In this document: piece after piece, positions 4,901 to 5,245 of the stretch
Layout: each line of letters starts with the position of its first letter
How positions within the stretch are numbered: the stretch's first letter is position 1
The notes under the pieces: generated by a model
The model's database searches: none
What the model saw: only the letters and a program-made list of their open reading frames with translations
Told to the model about the DNA's origin: nothing
Program-made: the position numbers and the translations under genes
Source of the DNA: an uncultured Porphyromonadaceae bacterium
GTDB taxonomy: Bacteria; Bacteroidota; Bacteroidia; Bacteroidales; Muribaculaceae
Direction: 5' to 3'
Assembly (NCBI GenBank): GCA_900552325.1
Contig: URZG01000173.1
Location: forward strand, 1 to 5,245
DNA: 5,245 nucleotides

Positions 4901-5245
4901 TATGGGTCTCGGCCTTGAGCGAGATCACGGTCTCGAGGTCCTTGACCTTGAAATAATCGGGGCGGTCGGGATTCACGGGGTAGAACTGGTCGACCACCGG
5001 ACCCTCCACGAAAGCCACATTATCCTTATATGCCGACACCAGGGAGTTGGGATTCTCCTGCGATGTTTTCTTGATGAGCTTGAAGAGCGACATCGGCTTC
5101 TCCTCGCCGTCGATCACGAAAGTGCCGTTGAAGATCTTGTGACGGCAGTGCTCCGAGTTGACCTGCGAGAAACCGAAGACCTCCGAGTCGGTCAGCGGAC
5201 GGCCCAGCTTCCTGGCGAGGGAACGGAGGTACTCCTCCTCGTCGG
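1932..5245 (-). CDS. purL: Phosphoribosylformylglycinamidine synthase, single-chain (N-terminus outside the window)
   Basis: PurL (FGAM synthase) converts formylglycinamide ribonucleotide, ATP and glutamine to formylglycinamidine ribonucleotide in the fourth step of purine biosynthesis. The frame is open to the right edge, giving 1103 visible codons; about 150-190 N-terminal residues are probably missing compared with the roughly 1230-1295 of the family. The linker motif QVNSEHCRHKIFNGTF lies at 5165-5118. It is followed by KAETHNFPTTVEPFNG and GTGGEIRDRLGGGR (4916-4818), GGDNYRIGMGGG, and SIHDHGAGGHLNAL of the first synthase half. A second, related half precedes the C-terminal glutaminase domain. 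There the nucleophile is the first Cys of GICNGCQ (codon 2411-2409), and the partner His and Glu are in MMPHPERA (2063-2061 and 2057-2055). All expected catalytic residues in view are present, so the enzyme should be active. An in-frame GTG at 5117 is internal, not the start, because the conserved linker motif lies before it. Confidence 0.98.
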   Translation of the reverse strand, partial: DEEEYLRSLARKLGRPLTDSEVFGFSQVNSEHCRHKIFNGTFVIDGEEKPMSLFKLIKKTSQENPNSLVSAYKDNVAFVEGPVVDQFYPVNPDRPDYFKVKDLETVISLKAETHNFPTTVEPFNGAATGTGGEIRDRLGGGRASLPIAGTAVYMTSYPRLSPEHRWEMMSNPRVWLYQTPAEILIKASNGASDFGNKFGQPLICGSLLTFEHGENGRLYAYDKVIMLAGGVGYAAKKDAIKGHPVAGEKVVVMGGDNYRIGMGGGAVSSVATGQYDNSIELNAVQRANPEMQKRVSNVIRALAEGEDNPVVSIHDHGAGGHLNALSELVEETGGHIDLDALPVGDKTLSAKEIVGNESQERMGFVIDAEHIPYVERVAQRERAPMYVVGETTGDHRFVFSDSKGRKPIDLEMADMFGNSPKTVMRDNTVNLTYKAPEYTEANLQSYVRDVLSLEAVACKDWLTNKVDRSVTGKVARQQCQGEIQLPLSDCGVVALDYTGRSGIATSIGHAPQAALADSAKGSVLAVAEALTNIAGAPLKDGLKSVSLSANWMWPCKNEGEDAALYRAVEACSDFACSLGINIPTGKDSLSMTQKYGDEKVYAPGTVIISAAGETKDVRRTVTPVIQKKKNSTLIYVDFSADALRLGGSALAQALNTVGSDVPSVKDAAYFAKAFGAVQSLVRNRRVLAMHDVSAGGLVTTLLEMTFANTDGGLNISTEAFAAAGETDLIKILFAENPAVVLQVDDAKKAVVEKTLADAGCRFFTLGAPCAERVLLVEHQGAEHLLEIDHLRDVWFEPSYLLDTMQSGKECAAARFENYKKQPVRFAIPAAFDGSLESRALAYRHAKESGARAAIIREKGVNGDREMAYTLYLAGFEVKDVHMTDLMSGRETLDDVNMIVFCGGFSNSDVLGSAKGWASGFLWNETARRTLRRFYDRTDTLSLGICNGCQLMVELGLLNPEGTPEEKRPRMEHNVSHKFESQFLGLTIPQNNSVMLKSLAGMKLGVWVAHGEGRFMLPGSLSAYNIAAKYNYAAYPGNPNGSRGSVAAICSADGRHLAMMPHPERAIFPWQCGFYPASRRNDQVTPWLDAFVNARRWIEDKKMR

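Overview
The window carries two blocks of housekeeping genes, all on the minus strand, separated by an AT-richer intergenic region of about 600 bases. Gene content suggests an anaerobic Bacteroidota, most likely Bacteroidales. The evidence is a large single-chain PurL of the E. coli type, an etfB-etfA pair with anaerobe-like motifs, start codons without a clear Shine-Dalgarno sequence, and promoter-like sequences resembling the Bacteroides TTTG / TAnnTTTG pattern. The coding DNA is GC-rich. A family such as Muribaculaceae or Barnesiellaceae is a guess; no marker gene settles it.

Reading along the minus strand from the right: purL (5245 to 1932, N-terminus outside the window) encodes formylglycinamidine ribonucleotide synthase of purine biosynthesis. 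Its stop codon lies in the first unit of an 8-bp tandem repeat (1905-1940). A small GC hairpin (1882-1897) and a stronger stem followed by six T (1749-1796) come next and probably end the transcript. Then, after the intergenic elements below, come etfB (1334 to 462) and etfA (443 to 1, C-terminus outside the window). These encode the two subunits of an electron transfer flavoprotein, 18 bp apart and almost certainly co-transcribed.

The unexpected content is between purL and etfB. Two diverged copies of one element of about 140 bp face each other in inverted orientation (1347-1488 on + and 1560-1696 on -), separated by 71 bp. Each has a 36-bp outer box (35 of 36 identical between copies), a spacer of 18-19 bp, and a long imperfect hairpin. 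The two hairpins share an architecture while their base pairs differ in a compensated way: an outer stem with one C-A mismatch at the same place, three tandem GA/AG mismatch pairs separated by one and two Watson-Crick pairs, and an apical stem of 6-7 bp. This looks like selection on a folded RNA or single-stranded DNA. The left copy ends 12 bp before the etfB start codon, so it lies in the leader of etfB or contributes to its promoter region. I do not recognise the family; copies elsewhere in the genome would be expected.
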